Counted from the first letter of the stretch, positions 1-9,807 are shown. The stretch is 64,000 bases of DNA from Novosphingobium sp. G106 (GCF_019075875.1 NZ_JAHOOZ010000001.1:1674001-1738000); one strand, 5' to 3'. Numbers and translations: made by a program. Notes: generated by a model from the letters alone, not told the origin.

Positions 1-47
1 CGGACGCGGGTTTTCAGGGTAACGTCGGGAATCGGTCGATTTATCAC
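1..47 (-). CDS. N-terminus of a peroxiredoxin-like protein (cut by window edge)
   Basis: Only 15 codons are visible, starting at a GTG at 47 with a good Shine-Dalgarno (AAGGAG) about 9 bases upstream. The translation VINRPIPDVTLKTRV resembles the start of Prx5-type peroxiredoxins of alphaproteobacteria, thiol peroxidases that reduce hydroperoxides in the cytoplasm. The catalytic cysteine lies outside the window, so the family call rests on the PDVT-KTRV pattern alone. It is on the same strand as, and downstream of, mltG. Confidence 0.45.
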   Translation of the reverse strand, partial: MINRPIPDVTLKTRV

Positions 48-140
48 GGGCTATCTCCTTGCCTTGGCGAACGCGGAGATAGGGAAAGCTGTTTCATCGG
101 TAAAAGTGCTTGAACTGGAAAGTTCGATCGCCTGAAGCGA

Positions 141-1112
141 TCAAAGCTCTCCCCTCGCCCGGCGGATCGCGAACCACTTCGCGACATTGGCATTGTGCTG
201 CTGGAGCGTGTCGGCAAAGGCATGGCCGCCGGTGCCGTCCGCCACCATGTAGAGCGCATTGGTAGCGGCGGGATCGAGCACGGCCGCGATAGAATCGCTG
301 CCCGGATTGGTGATCGGCCCCTTGGGCAGCCCCACCATAGTATAGGTGTTGTAGCTGTTGACCGCGGCGATCTCCGACTGCTTGATCCGCCGGCCGAGCG
401 GCTTGCCCTTGGTGATGGGATAGATGATCGTCGGATCGGCCTGGAGCAGCATGCCGGTCTTGAGCCGGTTCGAGTAGAGTCCGGCCACCTCGCGTCGTTC
501 GGACGGCTTGCCGGTTTCCTTCTCGACGATCGACGCGAGGGTCAGTGCTTCCTGCGGCGACTTCACGACCAGGCCCGGCTTGCGCTTGGCCCAGAGATCC
601 TTGAGCCGCGCCTGCATCGCTGCCTGCATCCGCGCCAGCACCGCCTTGCGGCTCTCGCCGCGGGCGTAATCGTAGCTGTCGGGCAGGACCGAACCTTCGG
701 CCGGCACTTCGATCTGCCCGGTGAGCTGGGGCTGCGCCATCAGCCGCTCATAGACCATGATCGAGGGCATGCCCTCAGGCACGGTGACGAAGCGGCGAAC
801 GATCTCGTCGCTCGTGAGGATCGACAGGATCTTCGAAGGACTGGCGCCCCTGGGCAACAGGAACTCGCCAGCCTTGATCGAGGCGCCGCGGGCCAGGAAG
901 CGCGCCCGCAGGCGGAACGCCTTGGCCGATGAGATCGCCCCTTCGCGCTGCAGCTTCTCGGCCACCACGGTCATCCCGGCCCCGTCCGGGACGACGAAGG
1001 CCGTGTCCTTTTGCAGCGGACCAGAGCCATACCAGCCAGCGAAGAACGTCCAGCCGGCGATCAGCAAGGCCAACGCAAGCAGCGCGGCCACAAGGCAGCC
1101 GCGTCGCCGCAT
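141..1112 (-). CDS. mltG: Endolytic murein transglycosylase MltG
   Basis: This 323-residue inner-membrane enzyme cleaves nascent glycan strands of peptidoglycan and is thought to set their length. One N-terminal membrane span (about residues 7-25) anchors a periplasmic YceG domain. The family signature SIVEKETG with the catalytic glutamate is at about residue 197, and a QADPTIIYP motif follows. The ATG at 1112 overlaps the fabF stop in a TGATG junction, so the two are translationally coupled. The acpP-fabF-mltG order is common in alphaproteobacteria. Length is normal for the family. Confidence 0.93.
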   Translation of the reverse strand: MRRRGCLVAALLALALLIAGWTFFAGWYGSGPLQKDTAFVVPDGAGMTVVAEKLQREGAISSAKAFRLRARFLARGASIKAGEFLLPRGASPSKILSILTSDEIVRRFVTVPEGMPSIMVYERLMAQPQLTGQIEVPAEGSVLPDSYDYARGESRKAVLARMQAAMQARLKDLWAKRKPGLVVKSPQEALTLASIVEKETGKPSERREVAGLYSNRLKTGMLLQADPTIIYPITKGKPLGRRIKQSEIAAVNSYNTYTMVGLPKGPITNPGSDSIAAVLDPAATNALYMVADGTGGHAFADTLQQHNANVAKWFAIRRARGEL

Positions 1113-2374
1113 CAGTCGACCCGGCGCATCACCAGGCTGGCGTTGGTCCCGCCGAAGCCGAAGCTGTTGTTGAGCACGGCGCGCACGGTGCGCTTCTTGG
1201 CCACGTGCGGCACGAGGTCGACGCCGACGCAGCTGTCGCTCGGGTTATCGAGGTTCAGCGTCGGCGGCACGATCTGGTCGCGCATCGCGAGGATGCAGAA
1301 GATCGCCTCCACCGCGCCGGCGCCGCCGAGCAAGTGACCGATCGCCGACTTGGTCGAGCTCATCGAGACATTGCCGATGGCGTCGCCGAACAGGCGGCGC
1401 ACCGCACCGAGCTCCAGCTCGTCGCCGAGCGGGGTCGAGGTGCCGTGAGCGTTGATGTAGTCGATGTCGGCCGGGGTCAGCCCGGCCTTGCGCAGCGCCA
1501 TCTCCATCGAACGGAACGCACCCGAACCCTCGGGATGCGGCGCCGTGACGTGATAGGCGTCGCCCGACAGACCATAGCCGATGATTTCGGCATAGATCTT
1601 GGCGCCGCGCGCCTTGGCGTGCTCGTATTCCTCGAGGCAGACCACACCGGCGCCCTCACCCATGACGAAACCATCGCGGTCCTTGTCGTAAGGACGGCTG
1701 GCCTTCTCCGGCTGGTCGTTGAACGCGGTGGACAGCGCGCGTGCCTGGGCGAAGCCGGCGATGCCGATCGGGCAGATCGTGCTTTCGGCGCCGCCCGCGA
1801 GCATGACATCGGCATCGCCGTCCTTGATCATGCGCGCGGCGTCGCCGATCGAGTGCGCGCCGGTCGAGCAGGCGGTGACGACCGCGTGGTTCGGCCCCAT
1901 CAGCCCGTACTTGATCGAGACCTGACCCGAAATCAGATTGATCAGACGGCCGTGGACGAAATGCGGCGAAACGCGCGTCGGTCCCTTGTTGGCCAGGACG
2001 AGCGATTCGCTCTCGATTCCCGGCAGGCCGCCGATGCCCGAACCGATCGAGCAGCCGGCGCGATAGCGCTGCTCCTCGGTCATGTCGGTGAGGCCAGCGT
2101 CCTCGATCGCCTGGCCGGCAGCATCGATGCCATAGACGATGAACGGATCGACCTGACGCTGAACCTTGTGGTCGACGCGCTTGTCTGCATCGAAGCCCCA
2201 GGGGTGATCCTTGGGCTTCACCTCCATCGCGATGTGGCACTTCTGGTCGGACGCATCGAACCGAGTGATCCGGCTGGCGCCGGACTTGCCGGCGATCAGA
2301 TTGCTCCAGGCAGTCTCAACATCAGCACCCAGGGGGGTGACGAGACCCATTCCGGTGACAACGACACGACGCAT
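1112..2374 (-). CDS. fabF: 3-oxoacyl-[acyl-carrier-protein] synthase II
   Basis: This 420-residue condensing enzyme elongates acyl-ACP with malonyl-ACP in fatty acid synthesis. The thiolase-fold triad is visible: the cysteine in TACSTGAH, the histidine in NAHGTSTPLGD and the histidine in SAIGHLLGG. The open frame extends 21 codons upstream, but the ATG at 2374 (protein start MRRVVVTGMG) is chosen because it matches the family start and has GGAG six bases before it. It lies directly downstream of acpP, whose product is its substrate carrier, and is coupled to mltG by a one-base overlap. A structured leader (2394-2472) separates it from acpP. Confidence 0.96.
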   Translation of the reverse strand: MRRVVVTGMGLVTPLGADVETAWSNLIAGKSGASRITRFDASDQKCHIAMEVKPKDHPWGFDADKRVDHKVQRQVDPFIVYGIDAAGQAIEDAGLTDMTEEQRYRAGCSIGSGIGGLPGIESESLVLANKGPTRVSPHFVHGRLINLISGQVSIKYGLMGPNHAVVTACSTGAHSIGDAARMIKDGDADVMLAGGAESTICPIGIAGFAQARALSTAFNDQPEKASRPYDKDRDGFVMGEGAGVVCLEEYEHAKARGAKIYAEIIGYGLSGDAYHVTAPHPEGSGAFRSMEMALRKAGLTPADIDYINAHGTSTPLGDELELGAVRRLFGDAIGNVSMSSTKSAIGHLLGGAGAVEAIFCILAMRDQIVPPTLNLDNPSDSCVGVDLVPHVAKKRTVRAVLNNSFGFGGTNASLVMRRVD

Positions 2375-2393
2375 GCAATTCTCCGAAAATACA

Positions 2394-2472
2394 ACAGGCT
2401 CAACCTCTTGAGAGGCCGAGCCTGTCGAATGTTCCATCCCTGGCTCCCGAATGACAACCCTGTGACAGGCTC
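2394..2472 (-). promoter_or_regulatory. acpP-fabF intercistronic hairpin with alternative pairing
   Basis: The plus-strand word ACAGGCTC occurs at 2394-2401 and again at 2465-2472, and its exact complement GAGCCTGT lies between them at 2418-2425. In the minus-strand RNA the middle copy can pair with either outer copy. The fabF-proximal pairing also encloses a second stem, CCTCT/AGAGG (2404-2415), and ends about 20 bases before the fabF ATG. This geometry suits an attenuator, a processing site or a translation-control element that lets abundant acpP be expressed above fabF. The pairing is read from sequence; the function is inferred. Confidence 0.4.
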
Positions 2473-2513
2473 AGGCCTAAAGGCAGGCCCAGGGCAGCCG
2501 GGAATGTGGGCTA

Positions 2514-2750
2514 TCAGCCCTTGTTGTCGTTGATGAACTTGATCGCGTCGGAGACGGTGCTGATCTTCTCAGCAGCATCGTCCGGAATCTCGACGCCGAA
2601 CTCTTCCTCGAAAGCCATCACCAGCTCGACGATGTCGAGGCTGTCGGCGCCCAGGTCGTCGATGAAGCTGGCGTCTTCGGTCACCTTGTCCGCTTCCACG
2701 CCCAGATGTTCTACGACGATCTTCTTAACCCGATCGGCGGTGTCGCTCAT
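2514..2750 (-). CDS. acpP: Acyl carrier protein
   Basis: A 78-residue acidic four-helix carrier that shuttles acyl intermediates during fatty acid synthesis. The 4'-phosphopantetheine attachment serine is Ser37 in [11 protein letters not shown]. The frame continues 24 codons upstream, but the ATG at 2750 gives the canonical [12 protein letters not shown] start and size. It is first in the acpP-fabF-mltG set. The 140-base spacer before fabF is unusually structured. Confidence 0.97.
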   Translation of the reverse strand: MSDTADRVKKIVVEHLGVEADKVTEDASFIDDLGADSLDIVELVMAFEEEFGVEIPDDAAEKISTVSDAIKFINDNKG

Positions 2751-2904
2751 GCATTTGCCCCTTCTTGTGCGGAGGAAGAATAATTCGTGTGCCGCCCTAA
2801 TGCCCGGGCGGCGTGCTGGCAAGTGGGGGCGATAAACCCCTTATTCACTCAACCTCTTCGGAAAGGCATGCCGTCGCCGAATCCGGCGCGACATGCCCCA
2901 GTGC

Positions 2905-4689
2905 TCAGGCTTTCGCCTGCGGTTCCACCAGACGGATGTGGAGCTCGCGCAGCTGCTTGAGGTTCACATTGCCCGGCGCGCCCATCATCAGGTCCTCGGC
3001 CTTCTGCGTCATCGGGAAGACGATGACCTCGCGAATGTTCGGCTCGTCGGCCAGCAGCATGACGATGCGGTCGACACCCGGCGCCGAGCCGCCGTGCGGC
3101 GGCGCGCCGTACTTGAATGCATTGATCATGCCCGCGAAGTTCGTATCGACGTCTTCCTGCGAATAGCCGGCGATCTCGAAGGCCTTGTACATGATGTCCG
3201 GACGGTGGTTCCGGATCGCGCCCGAGGACAGCTCCACGCCGTTGCAGACGATGTCGTACTGCCAGGCCTTGATATCGAGCGGGTCCATCGTTTCCAGCGC
3301 CTCGAGCTCGCCCTGGGGCATCGAGAACGGGTTGTGGCTGAAATCGACCTTCTTGGCGTCCTCGTCGTACTCGAACATCGGGAAATCGACGATCCAGCAG
3401 AAGCGGAACTCGCCCTCGGCGATCAGGCCGAGCTGTTCGCCCGTGCGCGTGCGCGCCAGGCCGGCAAGCTTCGCTGCCTGCGCTTCCTTGCCCGCGGCGA
3501 AGAAGCAACCGTCGTCGGGGCCGAGGCCCATCGCGTCGTAGAGCGCCTTCATGCCCTCTTCGCCGTGGTTCTTGGCGATCGGCCCGCCGAACTCGCCGCC
3601 CTTGCGGGTGACATAGCCGAGGCCGGCGTGGCCTTCCGAGCGCGCCCATTCGTTCATGTCGTCGAAGAACTTGCGGCTCTTTTCGGCCGTGCCCGGCGCC
3701 GGGATCGCGCGGACCCTGCCGCCCGAACCGACGATCTTCTCGAACAGGCCGAAGCCCGAGGTCGTGAAATGCTCGGTGACGTCGTGAACAATGATCGGGT
3801 TGCGCAGGTCGGGCTTGTCGTTGCCGTACTTGAGCATCGATTCGGCATAGGGAATCCGCGGGAAGGTGCCTGCGGAAGTCACGGCGCGGCCGTTCGAGAA
3901 TTCCTCGAACACGCCGGCCAGCACCGGCTCGATCGCGTTGAACACGTCGTCCTGGGTAACGTAGCTCATCTCGAAGTCGAGCTGGTAGAACTCGCCCGGC
4001 GATCGGTCGGCGCGCGCGTCCTCGTCGCGGAAGCAGGGCGCGATCTGGAAATAGCGATCGAAGCCGGCGACCATCAGCAGCTGCTTGAACATCTGCGGCG
4101 CCTGCGGCAGCGCATAGAACCGGCCCGGATGCACGCGGCTGGGGACGAGGTAGTCGCGCGCGCCTTCGGGCGAGCTGGCGGTCAGGATCGGCGTCTGGAA
4201 CTCGGTGAAGCCCTGGGCGACCATGCGGTTGCGCAGGCTGGCGATCACCTTGCTCCGCAGCATCATGTTGGCGTGCACCTTGTCGCGGCGCAGGTCAAGA
4301 TAGCGGTACTTGAGGCGGATTTCCTCAGGGTATTCCTGGTCGCCCGCCACCGGCATCGGCAGCTCTTCGGCGCGCGACTGCACGGTCACGCCCTTGGCGA
4401 AGACCTCGATCGCGCCGGTCGCGAGATTGGCGTTGACCGTGCCCTCGCCCCGCGCCTTCACCAGGCCGTCGATCGTCACGACGCTTTCGGCGCGCAGCGA
4501 TTCGAGCACGGGCAGTGCCGGGCTGTCGCTGTCGGCGACGATCTGAGTCATGCCGTAGTGATCGCGCAGATCGACGAACAGGACGCCGCCATGATCGCGC
4601 TTGCGGTGCACCCAGCCCGAAAGCCGGACGGTCTGGCCAACGTGTTCCGCGTTAAGCGCGCCGCAGGTGTGTGTGCGATAGGGATGCAT
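2905..4689 (-). CDS. aspS: Aspartyl-tRNA synthetase
   Basis: A class IIb synthetase of 594 residues, the bacterial size, that charges tRNA-Asp (possibly also tRNA-Asn, as in many alphaproteobacteria; discrimination cannot be judged here). It has an N-terminal OB-fold anticodon-binding domain, a [10 protein letters not shown] segment, class II motif 2 ([11 protein letters not shown]), the bacterial insertion domain, and motif 3 near the C-terminus ([10 protein letters not shown]). An upstream in-frame ATG adds five residues. The ATG at 4689 ([10 protein letters not shown]) is preferred because AAAGAG sits six bases before it and the protein start matches the family. It is transcribed divergently from rnd. 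Confidence 0.96.
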   Translation of the reverse strand: MHPYRTHTCGALNAEHVGQTVRLSGWVHRKRDHGGVLFVDLRDHYGMTQIVADSDSPALPVLESLRAESVVTIDGLVKARGEGTVNANLATGAIEVFAKGVTVQSRAEELPMPVAGDQEYPEEIRLKYRYLDLRRDKVHANMMLRSKVIASLRNRMVAQGFTEFQTPILTASSPEGARDYLVPSRVHPGRFYALPQAPQMFKQLLMVAGFDRYFQIAPCFRDEDARADRSPGEFYQLDFEMSYVTQDDVFNAIEPVLAGVFEEFSNGRAVTSAGTFPRIPYAESMLKYGNDKPDLRNPIIVHDVTEHFTTSGFGLFEKIVGSGGRVRAIPAPGTAEKSRKFFDDMNEWARSEGHAGLGYVTRKGGEFGGPIAKNHGEEGMKALYDAMGLGPDDGCFFAAGKEAQAAKLAGLARTRTGEQLGLIAEGEFRFCWIVDFPMFEYDEDAKKVDFSHNPFSMPQGELEALETMDPLDIKAWQYDIVCNGVELSSGAIRNHRPDIMYKAFEIAGYSQEDVDTNFAGMINAFKYGAPPHGGSAPGVDRIVMLLADEPNIREVIVFPMTQKAEDLMMGAPGNVNLKQLRELHIRLVEPQAKA

Positions 4690-4770
4690 CGAAACTCTTT
4701 CCATTCGGCCTTCATTCAGGCAGGGGGAGCGCGCGGCTAACAGGCGATGGCCGCGATTTTGTCAAGCCGC

Positions 4771-4786
4771 GGGTCCGCACGGACCC
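4771..4786. repeat. Perfect 7-bp inverted repeat between aspS and rnd
   Basis: GGGTCCG and CGGACCC are separated by two bases in the divergent aspS-rnd promoter region, 18 bases upstream of the rnd ATG. It could be an operator or a short hairpin in the rnd leader. Nothing else supports a function. Confidence 0.35.
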
Positions 4787-4803
4787 ATTTAGAAAAAAGC
4801 ACC

Positions 4804-6054
4804 ATGAAAATACATCCGCTTATTACCACTACCGAAGCGCTCGCCGATCTGTGCCAGCGCCTCTCCAAGGCCGACTTCATTACGGTCGACACCGAATTCA
4901 TGCGCGAGAACACCTATTGGCCTGAACTGTGCCTGGTGCAGGTGGCCGATACCCAGGAAGCCGCAGCGATCGATCCGCTGGCGCCGGGGCTCGATCTCAA
5001 GCCGCTGTGGGACCTGCTGACCGACAACGAGGACGTGCTCAAGGTCTTCCACGCGGGCGGCCAGGACGTGGAGATCGTCTACAACTTCACCGGCCGCACC
5101 CCGCACCCGATCTTCGACACGCAGATCGCGATGATGGCGATCAGCCAGTCGGAGCAGATCGGCTATTCGAACATGGTCGAGTCCTGGCTCGGCATCACCG
5201 TCGACAAGGGCGCGCGCTTCACCGACTGGTCGCGCCGGCCGCTGACCGAGCGGCAGATCGAATATGCCATCGGCGACGTCACCCACCTGTCGAAGATCTT
5301 CTCGAAGATCCTCGCCCGCCTGCGCAAGACCGGGCGCGGCGAATGGCTCGACCAGGAGATGGAGAAGCTCGCCGATCCCGAGAACTACCGCAACGATCCC
5401 GCCGAGGCCTGGGAGCGGATCAAGGCGCCCAGCCGCAATGCGACCGTGCTCGGCAGGCTGAAAGCCATCGCCGCCTGGCGCGAGGTCGAGGCGCAGGACA
5501 AGAACATCCCGCGCGGCCGCATCGCCCGCGACGAGACGCTGGCCGACATCGCCAGCCACCCCCCAAAGGTCCAGGCAGACCTCGCCAAGGTCCGCGGCCT
5601 GTCGGCGGGCTGGAAGGACAACGAGATCGGCCGCCGGCTGATGCAGACGCTGGCCGATACCCAGCCGCTGACCGACGCGGAAATGCCCGCACGCACGCCG
5701 CGCGGCGCGCCGCTGGGCAAGGAAGGCGCGCTGGTCGCCGACCTGCTCAAGCTGCTGCTCAAGATCCGCAGCCGCGAGATCGACGTCGCCGCGCGGCTGC
5801 TGGCGCGCAGCGACGACCTAGAGTTGCTGGCGGCCGGCGTGCGCAAGAACCTGCCGATCCTCGAAGGCTGGCGCTACGACGTGTTCGGGCACGACGCGCT
5901 CGACCTCGTCGAAGGCAAGATGGCCTTCGCCGTGGTCGACGGGAAGCTCAAGATGACCCATGTCGACGACGTGATCGAGGATGTGCCGGTGGACGCGCCA
6001 GTAGACACGCCAGTAGGCACGAACGAGGCGCCCGGTAGCGAAGCCGCCGAGTGA
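4804..6054 (+). CDS. rnd: Ribonuclease D
   Basis: A 416-residue 3'-5' exoribonuclease of the DEDDy family that trims tRNA and other stable RNA precursors. ExoI is visible as VDTEFMREN near the N-terminus and ExoIII as YAIGDVTHL near residue 155. An HRDC-type helical domain follows at about residues 210-290. The start at 4804 (MKIHPLITT) fits the family; an in-frame ATG 19 codons upstream would prepend unrelated sequence over the promoter. Its TGA overlaps the GTG start of oxyR (GTGA), which suggests cotranscription. Confidence 0.93.
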   Translation: MKIHPLITTTEALADLCQRLSKADFITVDTEFMRENTYWPELCLVQVADTQEAAAIDPLAPGLDLKPLWDLLTDNEDVLKVFHAGGQDVEIVYNFTGRTPHPIFDTQIAMMAISQSEQIGYSNMVESWLGITVDKGARFTDWSRRPLTERQIEYAIGDVTHLSKIFSKILARLRKTGRGEWLDQEMEKLADPENYRNDPAEAWERIKAPSRNATVLGRLKAIAAWREVEAQDKNIPRGRIARDETLADIASHPPKVQADLAKVRGLSAGWKDNEIGRRLMQTLADTQPLTDAEMPARTPRGAPLGKEGALVADLLKLLLKIRSREIDVAARLLARSDDLELLAAGVRKNLPILEGWRYDVFGHDALDLVEGKMAFAVVDGKLKMTHVDDVIEDVPVDAPVDTPVGTNEAPGSEAAE

Positions 6055-6947
6055 CCGTCTACCACCCCACTCTCAAGCAACTGCAATACCTGGTCGCGCT
6101 CCACGAGCACGGCCACTTCGGCCGCGCCGCCGATGCCGCCTTCGTCTCGCAGTCGACGCTGTCGGCGGGCCTGCGCGATCTCGAGGCGCTGCTGGGTGTG
6201 GTACTGGTCGAACGGACCAAGCGCGCGGTGCGCTTCACGCCCTTGGGCAATGCCGTCGTCGCCAAGGCCCACCGCATCCTGCGCGAGGCCGAGGAGCTGT
6301 CCGATCTCGTTCAGTCGAGCGGTCAGCCGCTGTCGGGCGAAGTGCGGATGAGCGTGATCCCGACGATCGCGCCATTCCTGCTCCCGCGCATGCTACCGCG
6401 CCTCCGCCGCGAGCGGCCGAGCCTGAAACTGTTCCTGCGCGAGGAGCCGAGCGCGGCGGCGATCGAATCGCTCCACCACGGCCGCGCCGACTGCGTGCTG
6501 CTCGCCCTGCCTTATCCCACGGGCGAGGTGGAGAAGGAGACGATCGAGCTCGACGCCTTCTTCGTCGCCTTCCCGCTCGACGATCCGCGCAACCCGCCCG
6601 ACGAGATCCCGCCCTCGCTGATCGACGAGAACCGGCTGATGCTGCTCGAGGACGGCCACTGCCTCAAGGATCATGCCCTCGCCGCCTGCAACCGCCCCGA
6701 GCTGCGCGCCAGCGCGACGATGATCGGCACCTCGCTGCACACGCTGGTGCAGATGGTCGACAACGGTCTCGGCCTGACCATGCTGCCCGAGATGGCGCTC
6801 GACGCCGGCATCCTCAACGGCACTAACGTCGTCGCGCGGCCCTTGAAGGCGCCCAACGCCAACCGCGAGATCGCGCTGGTCTGGCGCAAGAACAGCCCCC
6901 GCGCCGACGAGTTCAGGCTGCTCGCCGAGGAACTTCGGACCGGATAG
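6051..6947 (+). CDS. oxyR: LysR-family hydrogen peroxide sensor OxyR
   Basis: A 298-residue LysR-type regulator with an N-terminal winged helix-turn-helix (about residues 7-65) and a periplasmic-binding-protein-like sensor domain. Two cysteines, Cys204 and Cys213 in LEDGHCLKDHALAAC, keep the nine-residue spacing of the redox pair of E. coli OxyR (Cys199/Cys208). This identifies the protein as a peroxide sensor rather than a generic LysR protein. The GTG start overlaps the rnd stop. It is not next to katG or ahpC here. A hairpin follows the stop. Confidence 0.92.
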   Translation: MTVYHPTLKQLQYLVALHEHGHFGRAADAAFVSQSTLSAGLRDLEALLGVVLVERTKRAVRFTPLGNAVVAKAHRILREAEELSDLVQSSGQPLSGEVRMSVIPTIAPFLLPRMLPRLRRERPSLKLFLREEPSAAAIESLHHGRADCVLLALPYPTGEVEKETIELDAFFVAFPLDDPRNPPDEIPPSLIDENRLMLLEDGHCLKDHALAACNRPELRASATMIGTSLHTLVQMVDNGLGLTMLPEMALDAGILNGTNVVARPLKAPNANREIALVWRKNSPRADEFRLLAEELRTG

Positions 6948-6951
6948 GAAA

Positions 6952-6977
6952 ACGCCCGGACCTTCCGGCCCGGGCGT
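6952..6977. terminator. Convergent terminator hairpin, oxyR / TonB receptor
   Basis: An 8-bp stem, ACGCCCGG and CCGGGCGT, with a loop of about 10 bases lies between the convergent ends of oxyR (6947) and the receptor gene (7008). There is no clear T-run on either side, so efficiency is uncertain. Confidence 0.55.
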
Positions 6978-7007
6978 CCCTCGGTGCGACCCGATTTATC
7001 CGCTGAT

Positions 7008-9545
7008 TCAGAAATCCAAACTGAGCTCGACGCCATAGGTCCGCGGCGCGACATAGTTCGCCGAGGTCGCCAACGGCGTGAACAGCGCGAAGGTCGCGTC
7101 CTTGCGGTTGGTCAGGTTCTTGCCGAACACCGCAAGTTCACCCTCGCCCGGGCCGAACTTGAGATGCCGCAGCGCGATACGGCCATTGACCAGCGCAAAG
7201 CCATCGACCTCGGCAACCGAGGCATTGCTCTTGTCGGCATAGACGTCGAGCGCGGGGTTGCCGCTGAACAGAATCTTCGAGCGATAGAGCACGTCGCTGC
7301 GGAGGTTCAGGGTAGTGTCGCCGAACAGCGGCTGGGTTTCGTAGGAGAAGAAGGCGCTGGCCGTCCATTTCGGCCGCGCCGTCACCCGCAGGACACCGCC
7401 GTAGCCGGCCAGAACCCCCGGATTGACGAAGGGATAGGAGACATCGGTATAGCTGAGGCTGCCGCCGAGCGTTAGCCCGCGCGTCGGTGCCGCGGTCACT
7501 TCCAATTCGAAGCCCTTGGCTCTGATCTTGCCCTGGTCGACGACAAAGGTGCTGAGACTGCCGACCAGTTCGTTAGCCGTGGTCGCGCCATAGAGACTCG
7601 TCAGGATGGGCAGGACGGTCGCCACCGAGTTCACTGCCGTCGTCGACTGCGGCGACTGGAAGTGGTTGTAGTCGACGTGGAACAACGCAAGGTTGGTACG
7701 CAGGCGGTGATCCAGCAAGTCCGCCTTGACGCCGACTTCGAACGAGCTGGCCGTCTCCGGCTCATAGACGATGCCCGCCGTAGAGCCGCCCGACACGAAG
7801 CTGGTCGAATACTTGCCATAGATCAGGGTATCCTGGTTCGGCTTCCAGTTGAGGCCGATCAGGAAATTGGGCTTGGTCTTGGTATATTTGGGCGGAACGA
7901 TCAGCGGCCGCGGCGAGATGACCCCTGTCTGAGGATTGCGGACGTCCCAGCGGAACTGGCTGGTCTTCTCGTCGTGGGTGATGCGCGCACCGCCCACGAT
8001 CTCGAGTTCGGGCGTGATCTTGAATTCGAGCTGGGCATAGGCCGCGAGCGAAGTGGCCTTGTTGAAATAGCGGCCTTCGTTGCCGAGCGGGATAAGGCCC
8101 GATGCCGGGATGAAGGTGCCGAACACCAGCGTGTTCTGTTCGCCGACAGGGCCGCCGGCCTCATCGTTCGAATGGAACCACAGCGCGCCCGCGGTCGCCT
8201 GCAATCTCTCGGAGGTGTAGTTGACCTGAAGCTCGTCACTCCACTGATCGCCCTGCGATTGCGCCTGCGAATTGACGATGGCGACCCGCGATCCGACAAG
8301 CGGCGCCAGACCGGCCGCGAACTGCCCGATAATCGCCCCTTGCTGCACCGGCGGCAGCGAGAAGAAGGCGGCTCCAAGCTGGCCCACCGCCGAAAGCGTG
8401 GCGAACGGGGTGACCATCTGCGGCGTGAAAGTCAGCATGCCGACGCCGTCGATCGACGAAGGCGCGAAGACGTGCGCCTTGCGATAGGCGAGGATGTTCT
8501 TGACCGAGATGCTGTCGCTCGCCTGCCAGGTGGCGGTCAGGCTGTGGCCCTGGACGCGCTGATCGCGCGCCGTGACCCAGGAGTTCGTCACGACTTCCGG
8601 CCGCTTGCCATCCGGCGCGATGTAGGTCGGCTGGCTGGTGTACATTGCAGTGAGCACGTTGCCGAGCAGGCCGCCCCCCGCCGCCTTGTCCCAGCCGATG
8701 AAGCCGGTGCCCTCGGGCGTACCGCTGTCGTCGTTGCGGTCGTACTTGTAGACCATCTTGAAGCTGTCGCTCGGCTCGAACTTCACCGCGGCGAAGTAGG
8801 AGTTCGGATCGACCGTGCCGAGGTATTTCGGCGAGGTGGTCTTGCCGTATCCCGGGGACAGCGAACGATCCCACACAGTCCCGGCGGCGGCGTTGCGGAT
8901 TTCGCCGCGGCGATAGTCGCGCACATAGCTGAAATAGGCGCTGAACGGGCCGAACTGCGGCGTCTCGACCGTCGCGCGCAGGCGATAGGCGTCATAGTTG
9001 CCGTAGGAGCCTTCGAGCTTCACGTGGGCGTCGCCGGTGGGGTCGCGGGTGGTGATGCTCACCCCGCCCGCCGTGGCGTTGCGGCCGAACAGCGTGCCCT
9101 GCGGTCCGCGCAGCACTTCGAGCCGCTGGATGTCGGGAAGCTGGAAGATCGAGCCGCGCGGCGAACCGATGTAGACGCCGTCGATATAGATCGAGACCTG
9201 CTTGTCCGAACCGGCGACCACGCCGAAACTGGTCTGTCCGCGAATGGTGAAGGACGGCGTAGAGATACCGCCTGCCGAAGGCTTCACCGTGACGCCCGGC
9301 GCGACGGCCGACAGGTCGTTGACCGTGAAGATGCGGTTGGCCTGCAGGTTTTCCTGCGTCACCGCGGTGACCGCGATCGGCACGTCCTGCAGGGACTGTT
9401 CGCGCTTCTGCGCGGTGACGACGATTTCTTCGAGCCCAACCGAACCCTCGGCCTGTTGGGCATGGGCTACGGCGGGAACCCAGGCGGCCACCGCAATGGC
9501 CGTGGAGGCGAGCAAAGATTTACGGGATAAGCTGTAGGCGTTCAT
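7008..9545 (-). CDS. TonB-dependent outer-membrane receptor
   Basis: A beta-barrel transporter of 845 residues that imports an unidentified ligand across the outer membrane using energy from TonB-ExbBD. The signal peptide ends at AVAHA (about residue 29). A TonB-box-like EEIVVTA follows at residues 39-45, then a plug domain (LQDVPIAVTAV, TIRGQ) and a 22-strand barrel ending in the expected terminal aromatic residue (GVELSLDF). The ATG at 9545 has GGGAGG upstream; an in-frame ATG five codons earlier lacks this. It resembles the large sphingomonad receptor families rather than a defined siderophore receptor. No transporter or catabolic genes adjoin it, so the substrate cannot be named. Confidence 0.93.
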   Translation of the reverse strand: MNAYSLSRKSLLASTAIAVAAWVPAVAHAQQAEGSVGLEEIVVTAQKREQSLQDVPIAVTAVTQENLQANRIFTVNDLSAVAPGVTVKPSAGGISTPSFTIRGQTSFGVVAGSDKQVSIYIDGVYIGSPRGSIFQLPDIQRLEVLRGPQGTLFGRNATAGGVSITTRDPTGDAHVKLEGSYGNYDAYRLRATVETPQFGPFSAYFSYVRDYRRGEIRNAAAGTVWDRSLSPGYGKTTSPKYLGTVDPNSYFAAVKFEPSDSFKMVYKYDRNDDSGTPEGTGFIGWDKAAGGGLLGNVLTAMYTSQPTYIAPDGKRPEVVTNSWVTARDQRVQGHSLTATWQASDSISVKNILAYRKAHVFAPSSIDGVGMLTFTPQMVTPFATLSAVGQLGAAFFSLPPVQQGAIIGQFAAGLAPLVGSRVAIVNSQAQSQGDQWSDELQVNYTSERLQATAGALWFHSNDEAGGPVGEQNTLVFGTFIPASGLIPLGNEGRYFNKATSLAAYAQLEFKITPELEIVGGARITHDEKTSQFRWDVRNPQTGVISPRPLIVPPKYTKTKPNFLIGLNWKPNQDTLIYGKYSTSFVSGGSTAGIVYEPETASSFEVGVKADLLDHRLRTNLALFHVDYNHFQSPQSTTAVNSVATVLPILTSLYGATTANELVGSLSTFVVDQGKIRAKGFELEVTAAPTRGLTLGGSLSYTDVSYPFVNPGVLAGYGGVLRVTARPKWTASAFFSYETQPLFGDTTLNLRSDVLYRSKILFSGNPALDVYADKSNASVAEVDGFALVNGRIALRHLKFGPGEGELAVFGKNLTNRKDATFALFTPLATSANYVAPRTYGVELSLDF

Positions 9546-9700
9546 TATATCCTCCCACAAAGACCAGCCCGATTGGGTCTGGCCATCCTCCGCAGATGCA
9601 CCGCTCCCGCTCCGGCGCTCGTTTCGGCTGCCGGCAGCGGTATCGCTGTGGTCTGGGGAAGCCCCTCAGTTCTTATTTGTGAACACTATAGGTCGGTCAC

Positions 9701-9720
9701 GGATCGCAACAAAGCGATCC
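9701..9720. promoter_or_regulatory. Inverted repeat upstream of the TonB receptor
   Basis: GGATCGC and GCGATCC flank a six-base spacer (AACAAA), about 160 bp upstream of the receptor ATG in a 262-bp region with no gene. It is a plausible operator for the receptor or for pgsA-side transcription. No regulator is encoded nearby. Confidence 0.3.
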
Positions 9721-9807
9721 ATGTGGTTCATTACGTCGTGGGGGCGATGAATGGGGTCCTCGCCGGACCTAATCTGCGGATAACCGAACGACCCCGGACC
9801 GCCGTTA

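Noticed and set aside
2893..4740. 615-codon plus-strand frame opposite aspS
   Set aside because: Antisense shadow of a well-supported synthetase gene; similar shadows lie opposite kup (24078-25949) and the TonB receptor (7662-9530).
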